NCBI RefSeq assembly: GCF_027286325.1
Contig: NZ_CP114588.1
Location: 868,001 to 932,000, forward strand
Direction: 5' to 3'
Length of the DNA: 64,000 nucleotides
Source of the DNA: Salinivibrio kushneri
Lineage (GTDB): Bacteria > Pseudomonadota > Gammaproteobacteria > Enterobacterales > Vibrionaceae
Shown: in pieces, positions 18,563-27,242 of the stretch
How positions within the stretch are numbered: position 1 is the stretch's first letter
How the letters are laid out: every line of letters starts with the position of its first letter
Made by a program: the position numbers and the translations under genes
Notes under the pieces: generated by a model
What the model was told of the DNA's origin: nothing
Databases searched by the model: none
Seen by the model: the letters and a program-made list of their open reading frames with translations, nothing else

Positions 18563-18868
18563 ATGAAAAAACTTGCTGCAATCTTTGCCCTAACGTTCGC
18601 TTCAACGTCTGTAATGGCTGGTGGTCTGAACCTCGATGTAGACCCTGCAGAAGGGGGCGCTTGGGTAACAGTCACTGAACAAGGCCAAGCGGTAAAAGGC
18701 GCTAAAGTCGCCAACGAATCGGGTCTTGATGCGAAGGTAACTGATGAATCTGGTCGTGTATTTATCCACGCTCAGAACCAAAACAGCCGCTCAATCAACT
18801 TTGTGGCGAGCACTGACCAAGGTGAGCGTGTTGAGCAAGCCGCATTCATCAAAGGCGACCACAGCTAA
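18563..18868 (+). CDS. small secreted hypothetical protein
   Basis: 101 residues with a clear signal peptide (about 1-20, cleavage after VMAGG), leaving a mature chain of about 80 acidic residues. The body alternates short strand-like segments (GAWVTVTEQGQAVKGAKV, KVTDESGRVFIHAQN), reminiscent of a single Ig-like or carboxypeptidase-regulatory-like beta-sandwich, but no family is asserted. ATG 18563 follows AGGAAAC; a longer frame starting at 18497 has no ribosome site. Monocistronic, with its own terminator. Confidence 0.75.
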   Translation: MKKLAAIFALTFASTSVMAGGLNLDVDPAEGGAWVTVTEQGQAVKGAKVANESGLDAKVTDESGRVFIHAQNQNSRSINFVASTDQGERVEQAAFIKGDHS

Positions 18869-18916
18869 GAGACGCGCGATTGAGTTTAAGCCGTCATTAA
18901 CAATGGTGGAGCCGAT

Positions 18917-18946
18917 AAAAAGAGAGCATAGTTGCTCTCTTTTTTT
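18917..18946. terminator. bidirectional terminator after the small secreted protein gene
   Basis: AGAGAGCA-TAGT-TGCTCTCT stem with A- and T-tracts on both sides, between convergent genes. Confidence 0.88.
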
Positions 18947-18955
18947 ATTCAGCGT

Positions 18956-19633
18956 TTAGGTTGGCAGGAGCCAATTTTTTAATTGATGTAGGGAGTCAAC
19001 TTGGTGTGTCGGCGCAATATCTTCAGGGACTGGGGTATTATCGACATTTAGCCAGCACGTATCGATGCCGGCTTGCATGCCGCCGAGGACGTCGGAATGT
19101 GGATTATCACCCACCATCAAGATTTTTTCTTTTGGCGGATTTCCCATCTTTTCAAACGCATGTTCAAAGATACGTGGATCAGGCTTAGCGACACCGACTT
19201 GCTCGGAAATAACCAATGTAGAAATCGCACCCTTCAACCCTGTTTTTTCTAAACGAATATCTTGTAAAGCCGTAAACCCGTTGGTGATGATACCAATATG
19301 GGCATGCGGGGAAATGGCGTCGATGAGTTCTCGTGCCCCTGGCAATGGTTCACAGATGTCTGCCATGGCATCTAAAAAGCCTTGATTTAAGATGGAAGGA
19401 GCGACGTTTAAGCGTTTTCCCCAGTGAGTAAAGCGCTCGGTCTGTAGAGTCTGGGCATCAATTTCCCCATTTTGATACTGTACCCACAGTGGTTTATTAC
19501 GTGCGGAGTATTCGGCAAACGCCTGCTGATCAAAATCGACATCATAGTGCGAGAACAGACGTTGTAAGCCTGAAAATGCATCAAAGTGAAACAAGGTCTC
19601 GTCGGCATCGAATAAAACCCATGGGTATCGCAT
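18956..19633 (-). CDS. yjjG: YjjG-like pyrimidine 5'-nucleotidase (HAD family)
   Basis: Cytosolic HAD phosphatase of 225 residues that removes phosphate from pyrimidine nucleotides, including non-canonical ones. Motif I is DADETLFHFD near residue 8, motif II ITNG near 115, motif III Lys in VGVAKPDPRIF, and motif IV MVGDNPHSDVLGG. The cap domain lies between motifs I and II. A 12-base perfect palindrome CTTTACGTAAAG lies at 19646-19657, just upstream of the ATG, and could be an operator. Single gene. Confidence 0.9.
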   Translation of the reverse strand: MRYPWVLFDADETLFHFDAFSGLQRLFSHYDVDFDQQAFAEYSARNKPLWVQYQNGEIDAQTLQTERFTHWGKRLNVAPSILNQGFLDAMADICEPLPGARELIDAISPHAHIGIITNGFTALQDIRLEKTGLKGAISTLVISEQVGVAKPDPRIFEHAFEKMGNPPKEKILMVGDNPHSDVLGGMQAGIDTCWLNVDNTPVPEDIAPTHQVDSLHQLKNWLLPT

Positions 19634-19765
19634 GTTATTACATCTCTTTACGTAAAGTTAACTAAGTGTAACAGAGTGCAAGTGCGGTTTTCGAGCCCAT
19701 TTTTGTTTACTCACCGTCCATGGTGAGAAACAGCGTGAATGGCGTTGATTGAATATTCTGGGGGA

Positions 19766-20989
19766 TTATAGAGAAAGATAGAGGCCAGCCAGCGTTGCAC
19801 TCATCAGGTTGGCAAGTGTCGCTGCCAGAATAGCTCGCATACCGAGTTTAGCAATGTCGCCTCGGCGTTCGGGGACGATGCCGCCTAGGCCTCCCATCAG
19901 CATGGCAATGGAGGTCAAATTGGCAAAACCACATAGTGCAAACGTCACAATAGCTTGGCTATGGGCGGATAATTGGCCTTTTAAATTCATAAAATCGGCA
20001 AAAGCAACAAACTCGTTCACGGCGATTTTTTTACCAATCAAGGTGCCTGCCGTCATGGCTTCTTGCCAAGGGATACCAATTAACCAAGCCACGGGCGCAA
20101 ACAGGTAGCCAAACAACCATTCAAGGCTTAGCTGAGGCAGGTTCAAAATAGGACCAAGCTTAGCCAATCCTCCGTTAATTAGCGCAATCATGCTGATCAC
20201 GGCCAGTAAGCTGGCACCTACCGCCATGGCAATTTGCAGGCCACTTAAGGCGCCTTGTGTTCCTGCATCAATCAAGTTAACGGGTTTGTCTTGTGCATCT
20301 TCAACCGATGAATGTTGGGATTGGCTTAATGCTTCCTCGGTTTGAGGTACCATGATTTTGGCCATCATGAGTCCTGCCGGTGCTGACATAAAAGCCGCGG
20401 CAATTAAATACTTCATTTCCACGCCGAGCCCGGCATAACCCACCATGGTGCCGCCAGCCACTGAAGCGAGCCCGCCGACCATAACGGCAAACAATTCTGA
20501 GCGTGTCATTGAGGCGAGGAAAGGGCGAACCACCAGGGGAGCTTCAACAGATCCGACAAAAATATTAGCGGTGGCAGACATCGACTCAGTTCGAGTGGTG
20601 CCGAGAACACGTCGCAGCACACCGCCAATCAAGCGAATAATCCACGTCATGATACCTAGGTGGTATAACACGGCAATCAGTGCAGAGAAAAAGACGATGG
20701 TGGGGAGAACATTAAAGGCGAAGATAAAACCAAGCTTGAACTTGGCGAGATCGCCAAAGAGAAACTCTGCGCCAATATCGCCAAAACTGATAATAGATGA
20801 AACGGCATCAGAGGCGTTAGCGAGAATACGCTGGCCAAGGGGAACGGAGATGATAAATCCGGCGAAGACGATTTGTATCAGAAATGCACCACCGACGGTA
20901 CGCCAATTAATCGCGTGTCGATTTTCTGAAAACCCAACCGCGATAAGAAAGAGGACGCTAATCCCCAAAAGGCCAATGCCAAACTGCAT
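19766..20989 (-). CDS. nupC: NupC-family concentrative nucleoside transporter
   Basis: Proton- or sodium-coupled nucleoside importer of the inner membrane, 407 residues with 8-10 predicted membrane helices. Family signatures include SATANIFVGSVEAPLVVRPF, ELFAVMVGGLASVAGGTMVGYAGLG, AAAFMSAPAGLMMAKIM and the C-terminal NEFVAFADF and FALCGFANLTSIAM. ATG 20989 is chosen because GGAG lies seven bases upstream; the longer frame uses a TTG. A CRP-like site lies about 80 bases upstream, consistent with carbon-source control as in E. coli nupC. Confidence 0.92.
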   Translation of the reverse strand: MQFGIGLLGISVLFLIAVGFSENRHAINWRTVGGAFLIQIVFAGFIISVPLGQRILANASDAVSSIISFGDIGAEFLFGDLAKFKLGFIFAFNVLPTIVFFSALIAVLYHLGIMTWIIRLIGGVLRRVLGTTRTESMSATANIFVGSVEAPLVVRPFLASMTRSELFAVMVGGLASVAGGTMVGYAGLGVEMKYLIAAAFMSAPAGLMMAKIMVPQTEEALSQSQHSSVEDAQDKPVNLIDAGTQGALSGLQIAMAVGASLLAVISMIALINGGLAKLGPILNLPQLSLEWLFGYLFAPVAWLIGIPWQEAMTAGTLIGKKIAVNEFVAFADFMNLKGQLSAHSQAIVTFALCGFANLTSIAMLMGGLGGIVPERRGDIAKLGMRAILAATLANLMSATLAGLYLSL

Positions 20990-21056
20990 GATGTTGCTCC
21001 GCAAACGTTAAACTTGAGATGGAAAACGATTGCGGCGGTATTGTACTTGGATTTTA

Positions 21057-21078
21057 TTATGTGACAAGTATCACTTTG
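21057..21078 (-). promoter_or_regulatory. CRP-like site for nupC
   Basis: TGTGACAAGTATCACT (21060-21075) is one mismatch from the TGTGA-N6-TCACA core. A -10-like TACAAT lies at 21045-21040 on the minus strand. Spacing is roughly that of an activator-dependent promoter. Confidence 0.55.
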
Positions 21079-21349
21079 TGTATTTTTTGTTTGCATTTTG
21101 TTGCACTAGAGGAAGACATTGATAGGTCGAAGAAAAACACCTCGCGTGATGAGTTTCACGATCGTGATGTTTGCTTAGCAATAGTGGAAAATACGACTAT
21201 GATTTAAAAGGGGTGTTAGACGTTCTAAATCCTTACTAACCAAATTGTTTATTGTTCTGAAATAAAGAGTTCAAATAACTGGGAAAGCCAGTAAAATCGG
21301 GGCATGGAGGGAAGTTTGCGTTAGGTTTCTGGTTAGAAAGTGAACATTT

Positions 21350-21368
21350 GGTTAGGGGCCTAATTAAA
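21350..21368 (+). promoter_or_regulatory. conserved dyad element upstream of BCCT gene 1
   Basis: ggttaggggcctaattaaa, containing the dyad TTAGG-GG-CCTAA. It begins 164 bases before the GTG start and recurs identically, at the same distance, before the second BCCT gene. A GATAAT hexamer follows at 21384, suggesting that the element covers the -35 region and is a regulator site. Confidence 0.65.
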
Positions 21369-21513
21369 TTTTTTTTCAGATGTGATAATGTAGTTGATTG
21401 TGTGGTGACAGCTGGTCTTTGATTGCTGGTAAAGATGGCTTGAACAGCAATGAATAATGGGCGCACCACCAACACTCACAGGCTTCCGAATAAACGGACT
21501 AAGGAGTTAACTC

Positions 21514-23154
21514 GTGAGCGATAAAAGCCATGAAGATATGATGACACCAGACGGGAAGGTTAACCCGATCGACACTGACTATCAGGTCGGTCAGGATAAC
21601 GTGGCACTGAAACTCGGCCCGTTTGGTTTTGATATTCACAACCGAGTATTTATGGTCTCAGGGCTGGCTATTTTGGCCTTCATTTTTGTCACCCTGGCCT
21701 TTCAAAACCAAATTGGTCCTGTTTTTGGGGATCTACGTGGATGGCTCACCTCAAACCTAGACTGGTTCTTCCTTTCAGCAGGAAACATTTTTGTTATTGC
21801 CTGTCTAGTGCTGATTGCGTCTCCGCTGGGTAAAGTGAGACTCGGTGGCACCGAAGCGAAGCCCGACTACAGCTACGGTGGTTGGTTTGCGATGCTTTTC
21901 GCAGCAGGTATGGGTATTGGTCTGATGTTCTACGGGGTTTCAGAGCCATTGACGCATTTCCAAACTGCACTAGGCGGGACATCCGTGGGGGCTGATGGCC
22001 TTCGCACCGACTGGGCGCCTTTGGGTGCGGCAGCGGGTGATACAGAAGCGGCACGCCGCTTGGGGATGTCTGCCACGATTTTCCACTGGGGCTTACACCC
22101 ATGGGCAATCTATGCGGTATTGGCGTTAGGTTTGGCGCTGTTTGCGTACAACAAAGGCTTGCCTCTTACCATGCGCTCGGTGTTCTATCCATTGTTTGGT
22201 GAGCGTGTTTGGGGTTGGACTGGCCATGTGATTGACATTTTAGCAATCATCGCGACCTTGTTTGGCCTTGCAACATCGCTCGGCTTGGGTGCCTCACAGG
22301 CATCAGCCGGCCTTCACTATCTGTTCGATACACCGCTAGGTGATACCACAGAAGTGTTGTTGGTGATGGGTATTACAGGGGCAGCCATTCTCTCGGTTGT
22401 TGCTGGTGTTGATAAAGGGGTTAAGCGCCTATCTGAAGTCAACATGATTCTTGCGCTATTGCTGTTAATCTTTGTGATTGCAGTGGGGCCAACCATCGCT
22501 ATCCTGACTGGTTTCTTTGGTAATTTGGGCGCATATCTGCAAAACCTGCCTGCGCTGTCAATGCCATTTGGCCGTGAAGATGCCAACTTTACGCAAGGCT
22601 GGACATCCTTCTACTGGGCATGGTGGATTTCTTGGTCCCCATTCGTCGGTATGTTTATTGCGCGCGTATCGCGTGGCCGTACCGTGCGTGAATTCATCAC
22701 GTGTGTGTTGATCATCCCATCAGCCGCATGTGTATTGTGGATGACTGCCTTTGGCGGCACCGCAATTGGTCAGTTCGTTAATGAAGGCTACACAGCCGTT
22801 GCGGACGCAGAGCTATCACTGAAGCTGTTTGCGATGCTTGATGACCTGCCACTGGCAGCGATCACATCGTTTATCGGCATAATCTTGGTCATGGTGTTCT
22901 TTATCACCTCGTCTGACTCAGGTTCATTGGTTATCGACACCATTTCTGCCGGTGGTAAAGTGAATGTTCCTGTACCACAGCGTGTGTTCTGGGCCTCTTT
23001 CGAGGGCTTGGTGGCCGTTGCGCTGATCCTTGGCGGTGGCTTGGTCGCCCTACAAGCAATGGCGGTCTCGACAGGCTTCCCATTTACCATTGTCTTGTTG
23101 GTTGCCACAGTGTCGTTGTTTAAAGGTTTGGCGTCGGAGCCTCGTGCCTCGTAA
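21514..23154 (+). CDS. BCCT-family betaine/quaternary-ammonium transporter, copy 1
   Basis: A 12-helix inner-membrane secondary transporter of 546 residues, predicted to import glycine betaine or a related osmolyte. The BCCT signature is plain: GMGIGLMFYGVSEPLTHF and, at about 362-381, GWTSFYWAWWISWSPFVGMF followed by ARVSRGRTVREF, then SSDSGSLVIDTISAGG. The protein ends a few residues after the last helix, so the long cytosolic tail used for osmosensing in BetP and BetT is missing. GTG start behind AAGGAGTTAACTC. A close paralogue follows in tandem. Substrate cannot be fixed from sequence. Confidence 0.92.
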   Translation: MSDKSHEDMMTPDGKVNPIDTDYQVGQDNVALKLGPFGFDIHNRVFMVSGLAILAFIFVTLAFQNQIGPVFGDLRGWLTSNLDWFFLSAGNIFVIACLVLIASPLGKVRLGGTEAKPDYSYGGWFAMLFAAGMGIGLMFYGVSEPLTHFQTALGGTSVGADGLRTDWAPLGAAAGDTEAARRLGMSATIFHWGLHPWAIYAVLALGLALFAYNKGLPLTMRSVFYPLFGERVWGWTGHVIDILAIIATLFGLATSLGLGASQASAGLHYLFDTPLGDTTEVLLVMGITGAAILSVVAGVDKGVKRLSEVNMILALLLLIFVIAVGPTIAILTGFFGNLGAYLQNLPALSMPFGREDANFTQGWTSFYWAWWISWSPFVGMFIARVSRGRTVREFITCVLIIPSAACVLWMTAFGGTAIGQFVNEGYTAVADAELSLKLFAMLDDLPLAAITSFIGIILVMVFFITSSDSGSLVIDTISAGGKVNVPVPQRVFWASFEGLVAVALILGGGLVALQAMAVSTGFPFTIVLLVATVSLFKGLASEPRAS

Positions 23155-23185
23155 GCCAAAATGCTTAACATTGCGTTAAGGTTTT

Positions 23186-23216
23186 AAAAGCAGCCCCCCA
23201 AGTGGGCTGCTTTTTT
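23186..23216 (+). terminator. terminator after BCCT copy 1
   Basis: AAAAGCAGCCC and GGGCTGCTTTTTT form the stem and T-tract. The two BCCT genes are therefore separate transcription units. Confidence 0.88.
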
Positions 23217-23393
23217 ATCGGTTACGTTTTTCCCACCTAATATTCGTGTCTCTTCCCTGATTGCGCCAACATGTAGCACCTTTATCCAATCGTTATAACT
23301 GTTAAATAATGAGTTCAAAGGATCCGCTTCGTTGTAAAAAAGCTGTGCTGGCAAGGTATGTGTGTAACAACCTTGATGACAAAGTAACCAAGC

Positions 23394-23412
23394 GGTTAGG
23401 GGCCTAATTAAA
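23394..23412 (+). promoter_or_regulatory. conserved dyad element upstream of BCCT gene 2
   Basis: Identical 19 bases to the element at 21350-21368, also starting 164 bases before the GTG start. A GATATT hexamer occupies the position of GATAAT in copy 1. Confidence 0.65.
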
Positions 23413-23557
23413 GCGCGTGCGCTCTATGATATTCTTGTTGACCGTGTTGTCATTGCCACCCTTTTTGGTGTTTTTATCACGCTTAAATACCAAGCAACCT
23501 TCGGCAGTGTTCGGCAGCACATAAGGCTTGTGAATCGACGAACTAAGGAGTTAACGC

Positions 23558-25198
23558 GTGAGCGATAAAAGCCATGAAGATATGATGACGCCAGATGGAA
23601 AAGTTAATCCGATCGACACTGATTACCAGGTTGGTCAGGATAACGTCGCCCTAAAAGTGGGCCCGTTTGGTTTTGATATTCACAACCGAGTATTTATGGT
23701 CTCAGGACTGGCGATTATGGCCTTTGTCTTTGTGACCTTGGCTTTTCAAGACAAAATGGGGCCGGTTTTTAGCGATTTACGTGCCTGGTTAACCTCGAAT
23801 CTTGATTGGTTCTTCCTTTCAGCCGGTAACGTTTTCGTTATTGCTTGTTTAGTATTAATTGCTTCACCACTCGGAAAAGTGCGCCTTGGCGGCACAGAAG
23901 CCAAGCCGGATTTCGGCTATGGTGGCTGGTTCGCGATGCTGTTCGCTGCAGGTATGGGTATCGGCTTAATGTTTTATGGTGTGTCAGAGCCGCTGACGCA
24001 TTTTCAAACCGCGCTCGATGGCACGGCGACGAACGCCAATGGCATCCGGACTGACTGGTCGCCTTTAGGGGGCGCAGAGGGGGATACTGAAGCGGCACGT
24101 CGTTTAGGTATGTCAGCGACCATTTTCCATTGGGGGCTCCACCCTTGGGCCATCTATGCGGTGCTTGCGCTTGGTCTTGCCCTGTTTGCGTACAATAAAG
24201 GATTGCCCCTGACTATCCGCTCGGTGTTCTACCCTTTGTTTGGTGAACGTGTTTGGGGTTGGACGGGTCATATTATTGATGTGCTCGCGATTGTTGCTAC
24301 GTTGTTTGGCCTTGCGACCTCTTTGGGGATCGGCGCGTCGCAGGCATCAGGTGGTTTACATTACTTGTTTGATACGCCTTTAGGGGCAACGACAGAGGTC
24401 ATTTTGGTGGTGGTGATCACCGCAATGGCGATCTTCTCGGTTGTCGCTGGTGTTGATAAAGGTGTGAAGCGCTTATCCGAGATTAACCTCATCCTTGCGT
24501 TCTTATTGCTGCTGTTTGTGATTGCGGTTGGCCCGACGCTCGCGATTTTAACTGGCTTCTTCGGTAATCTCGGCGCCTATTTAGAAAACTTGCCAGCATT
24601 GGCGATGCCATTTGGTCGTGAAGATGCCAACTTTACTCAAGGTTGGACTTCTTTCTATTGGGCATGGTGGATTTCTTGGTCCCCATTCGTCGGTATGTTT
24701 ATCGCGCGGGTTTCGCGTGGCCGAACGGTGCGTGAGTTCATTACCTGTGTGTTGTTGATCCCGTCAGCGGCGAGTGTCCTTTGGATGACGTCGTTTGGTG
24801 GGACTGCGATTGACCAGTTTGTTAACGAGGGGTACACCGCCGTTGTCGATGCTGAGCTTTCTTTGACGCTGTTTGCAATGCTTGAAGGCTTACCGCTTGC
24901 TGAGATCACCTCGTTTATCGGTATTATTTTGGTGATCGTGTTCTTCGTCACGTCGTCAGATTCGGGTTCTTTAGTGCTTGATACCATCTCTGCGGGTGGA
25001 AAGATGGACGTGCCTGTCTCACAACGAGTCTTTTGGGCATCGTTCGAGGGCTTGGTTGCGGTAGCACTCATTCTCGGCGGTGGCCTAGTGGCGTTGCAAG
25101 CGATGGCTGTCTCGACAGGTTTCCCATTCGCGGTGGTGCTGCTGGTTGCGACTGTTTCTTTGTTTAAAGGCTTGGCCTCTGAGCCACGCGCGAAATAA
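23558..25198 (+). CDS. BCCT-family betaine/quaternary-ammonium transporter, copy 2
   Basis: Paralogue of the preceding gene, with exactly the same length (546 residues), the same GTG start and ribosome site, and the same BCCT signatures. By eye it differs from copy 1 at about 60-70 positions, mostly conservative hydrophobic swaps. One cluster of changes is in the loop around 153-176, where small residues are replaced by polar ones (DGTATNANGIRTDWS). That loop and a few helix changes could alter substrate preference or affinity. As in copy 1 there is no osmosensing tail. Confidence 0.92.
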   Translation: MSDKSHEDMMTPDGKVNPIDTDYQVGQDNVALKVGPFGFDIHNRVFMVSGLAIMAFVFVTLAFQDKMGPVFSDLRAWLTSNLDWFFLSAGNVFVIACLVLIASPLGKVRLGGTEAKPDFGYGGWFAMLFAAGMGIGLMFYGVSEPLTHFQTALDGTATNANGIRTDWSPLGGAEGDTEAARRLGMSATIFHWGLHPWAIYAVLALGLALFAYNKGLPLTIRSVFYPLFGERVWGWTGHIIDVLAIVATLFGLATSLGIGASQASGGLHYLFDTPLGATTEVILVVVITAMAIFSVVAGVDKGVKRLSEINLILAFLLLLFVIAVGPTLAILTGFFGNLGAYLENLPALAMPFGREDANFTQGWTSFYWAWWISWSPFVGMFIARVSRGRTVREFITCVLLIPSAASVLWMTSFGGTAIDQFVNEGYTAVVDAELSLTLFAMLEGLPLAEITSFIGIILVIVFFVTSSDSGSLVLDTISAGGKMDVPVSQRVFWASFEGLVAVALILGGGLVALQAMAVSTGFPFAVVLLVATVSLFKGLASEPRAK

Positions 25199-25236
25199 AG
25201 ATGTGTGCTAACTGTTTGATTGTTAGCTAAGATAGG

Positions 25237-25266
25237 AAAGGCAGACCTTCGGGACTGCCTTTTTTG
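25237..25266 (+). terminator. terminator after BCCT copy 2
   Basis: AAAGGCAG and CTGCCTTTTTT with an ACCTTCGGGA loop. Confidence 0.85.
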
Positions 25267-25355
25267 TTATCAGGCGACCACGTTTGCTGTGGCGCCTGCG
25301 AAGGAAGCCAGAAAGGGGTGCACCCCAACAATAAAATCCAGGTTTAGGTGACATT

Positions 25356-27233
25356 ATGGAAGCTGAACAGATTGAAATCGCGACATTTCTAGCGCAGTAC
25401 GCGCCGTTTGACGCGATGCCGGAAGAGGTGGTCGCTGAGGTGGCAACCAGCATTGAAATCAGTTACTACCGCGCGGGCACCGATATTTTTGCCTATGGTG
25501 ATGAAATTCACGATTTAGCCATTTTGCGTAGCGGCGCCGTAGAGCTATTTCGCCGTAATGGCACCTTATACAACCGTATTTCAGAAGGCGATATCTTTGG
25601 TCAGATGGGGCTTTTGATGAATAACCGCGTCCGGATGCCCGCCAAAGCGATCGAAGACACTCTGGTCTATTTCATCCCCGAAGCGATGTTCAACCGTTTG
25701 TTTGACGACTTTGAGCACTTTGCTGATTTCGTTGAGGTGGAAGATCGAACCCGGTTACGTCAAGCGGTATCGAGTCATAATGAAGCCAACGACTTGACCA
25801 CCTCCAAAGTCAAAAAACTGATTATCCGTGACCCGGTAATGATTTCGAGTACGGATTCGGTTCAGCATGCTGCACAGGTCATGTCCCAGGAAACCGTGTC
25901 TTCTATCTTAGTGATGGGCGATGAGCCAGATCCTGACACCGGGATAGAACCTGTACTGGGGATCATCACTGACCGTGACTTACGTAATCGCGTCTTAGCG
26001 GAAGGCTTGCCTTATGAGACGCCGGTGCAAGAAATCATGTCACCACAGCTGATCACGCTTGACCACAATGCATATATCTTTGAGGCAATGCTGACTATCT
26101 TGCGCTCAAACCTTCATCATGTGCCTGTAATTCAACACGGTAAGCCGATTGGTGTGGTCGCACTGTCTGATATCGCGCGCTATGAGTCGCAAAACAGTTT
26201 GTTCTTGGTGGCGAGTATCTTCCGCCAACAATCTGTGGATGATTTGGTGATCCTGTCTAAACAGGTGAAGGATTGCTTTGTCCGTATGGTCAACGAAGAC
26301 GCGAACTCACATATGATAGGTTCCGCATTGTCGGTGATTGGCCGTAGTTTTAAACAGCGTTTGCTTGAACTTGCCGAGGAAGAGCTCGGAGAGCCGCCAG
26401 TGCCGTATTGCTTTTTAGCCATGGGGTCAATGGCACGTGACGAGCAGTTAATTGTTACTGACCAAGATAATGCGATTATTTTGGACGATAGTTATGATCA
26501 CAGTCAGCACAATGCGTATTTTGAAGCCTTGTCTAAACGTGTGTCTGACGGCCTTAATGCGTGTGGGTATACGTATTGCACCGGCAATATTATGGCGACT
26601 AACCCTGAGTGGCGAAAAACGCTGAAAGAATGGGAGCAATGCTTTGCTGATTGGATTGATAATCCCAGTCCACGCTCGTTACTTGATAGCAATATCTTTT
26701 TTGACCTTGATGGCGTCCATGGTCGTACCAACTGGGCAGAGCAACTTAAAGCCTTTATTGGTCGTCGTGCGCGCCGCAACAACCGCTTCTTGGCGGCGAT
26801 GGCACGCAATGCGCTCAATCGCACACCGCCACTGGGCTTTTTCAAAGACTTTGTCATGGAGCAAGACGGGCGGCATAACAATTCCATTAACTTAAAACGT
26901 CGTGGCACGGCACCTTTGGCTGATCTGATTCGGGTACATTCATTGGCGATCGACTCACGCTCGCAAAACTCCTTTGAGCGTTTGGACGATATTATCGAGT
27001 CGGGGATCTTGCCTAAAGGTCGCGGGCCAGACCTACGCGATGCGATGGAATTTATCTCTATGGTACGTATTCGTCACCAAGCGTTAGACATCGAAGCGGG
27101 TCGCGAGCCGGACAATAACATCGAGCCAGAGAATCTGTCTGATTTTGAGCGCCGAAACCTCAAAGATGCGTTTCAGATCTTAAGTAACGCACAGAAGTTC
27201 TTGAAATTCCGTTATCAGCCGAATCGGTCTTAA
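25356..27233 (+). CDS. cNMP-binding, CBS-pair and nucleotidyltransferase-like protein (DUF294)
   Basis: A cytosolic protein of 625 residues. An N-terminal cyclic-nucleotide-binding fold (about 10-130, with GDIFGQMGLLMNNRVRMPAKA) is followed by a CBS pair (about 160-285, with ILGIITDRDLR-like and PIGVVALSDIARYE segments). A GlnD-like nucleotidyltransferase core follows, GSMARDEQLIVTDQDNAIIL (about 361-380), with the metal-binding Asp pair, and a C-terminal helical substrate-binding region to the end. The layout suggests a ligand-controlled transferase of unknown target, perhaps a protein modifier as with GlnD. It is followed after nine bases by a DnaQ-like exonuclease gene, and the two form an operon. 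Confidence 0.88.
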   Translation: MEAEQIEIATFLAQYAPFDAMPEEVVAEVATSIEISYYRAGTDIFAYGDEIHDLAILRSGAVELFRRNGTLYNRISEGDIFGQMGLLMNNRVRMPAKAIEDTLVYFIPEAMFNRLFDDFEHFADFVEVEDRTRLRQAVSSHNEANDLTTSKVKKLIIRDPVMISSTDSVQHAAQVMSQETVSSILVMGDEPDPDTGIEPVLGIITDRDLRNRVLAEGLPYETPVQEIMSPQLITLDHNAYIFEAMLTILRSNLHHVPVIQHGKPIGVVALSDIARYESQNSLFLVASIFRQQSVDDLVILSKQVKDCFVRMVNEDANSHMIGSALSVIGRSFKQRLLELAEEELGEPPVPYCFLAMGSMARDEQLIVTDQDNAIILDDSYDHSQHNAYFEALSKRVSDGLNACGYTYCTGNIMATNPEWRKTLKEWEQCFADWIDNPSPRSLLDSNIFFDLDGVHGRTNWAEQLKAFIGRRARRNNRFLAAMARNALNRTPPLGFFKDFVMEQDGRHNNSINLKRRGTAPLADLIRVHSLAIDSRSQNSFERLDDIIESGILPKGRGPDLRDAMEFISMVRIRHQALDIEAGREPDNNIEPENLSDFERRNLKDAFQILSNAQKFLKFRYQPNRS

Positions 27234-27242
27234 GGGGAGGGT

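Larger units (their letters stand above)
20990..21513. other. intergenic region between nupC and the first BCCT gene
   Basis: Divergent regulatory region: CRP-like site and -10 for nupC, then AT-rich DNA, then the dyad element shared with the second BCCT gene. No gene supported. Confidence 0.6.
23155..23557. other. region between the two BCCT genes
   Basis: Holds the terminator of copy 1, then a promoter region for copy 2 with the shared dyad element. No gene seen. Confidence 0.6.

Noticed and set aside
21514..25198. Tandem BCCT duplication as a mobile element
   Set aside because: No inverted or direct repeats or transposase; best read as an old tandem duplication.
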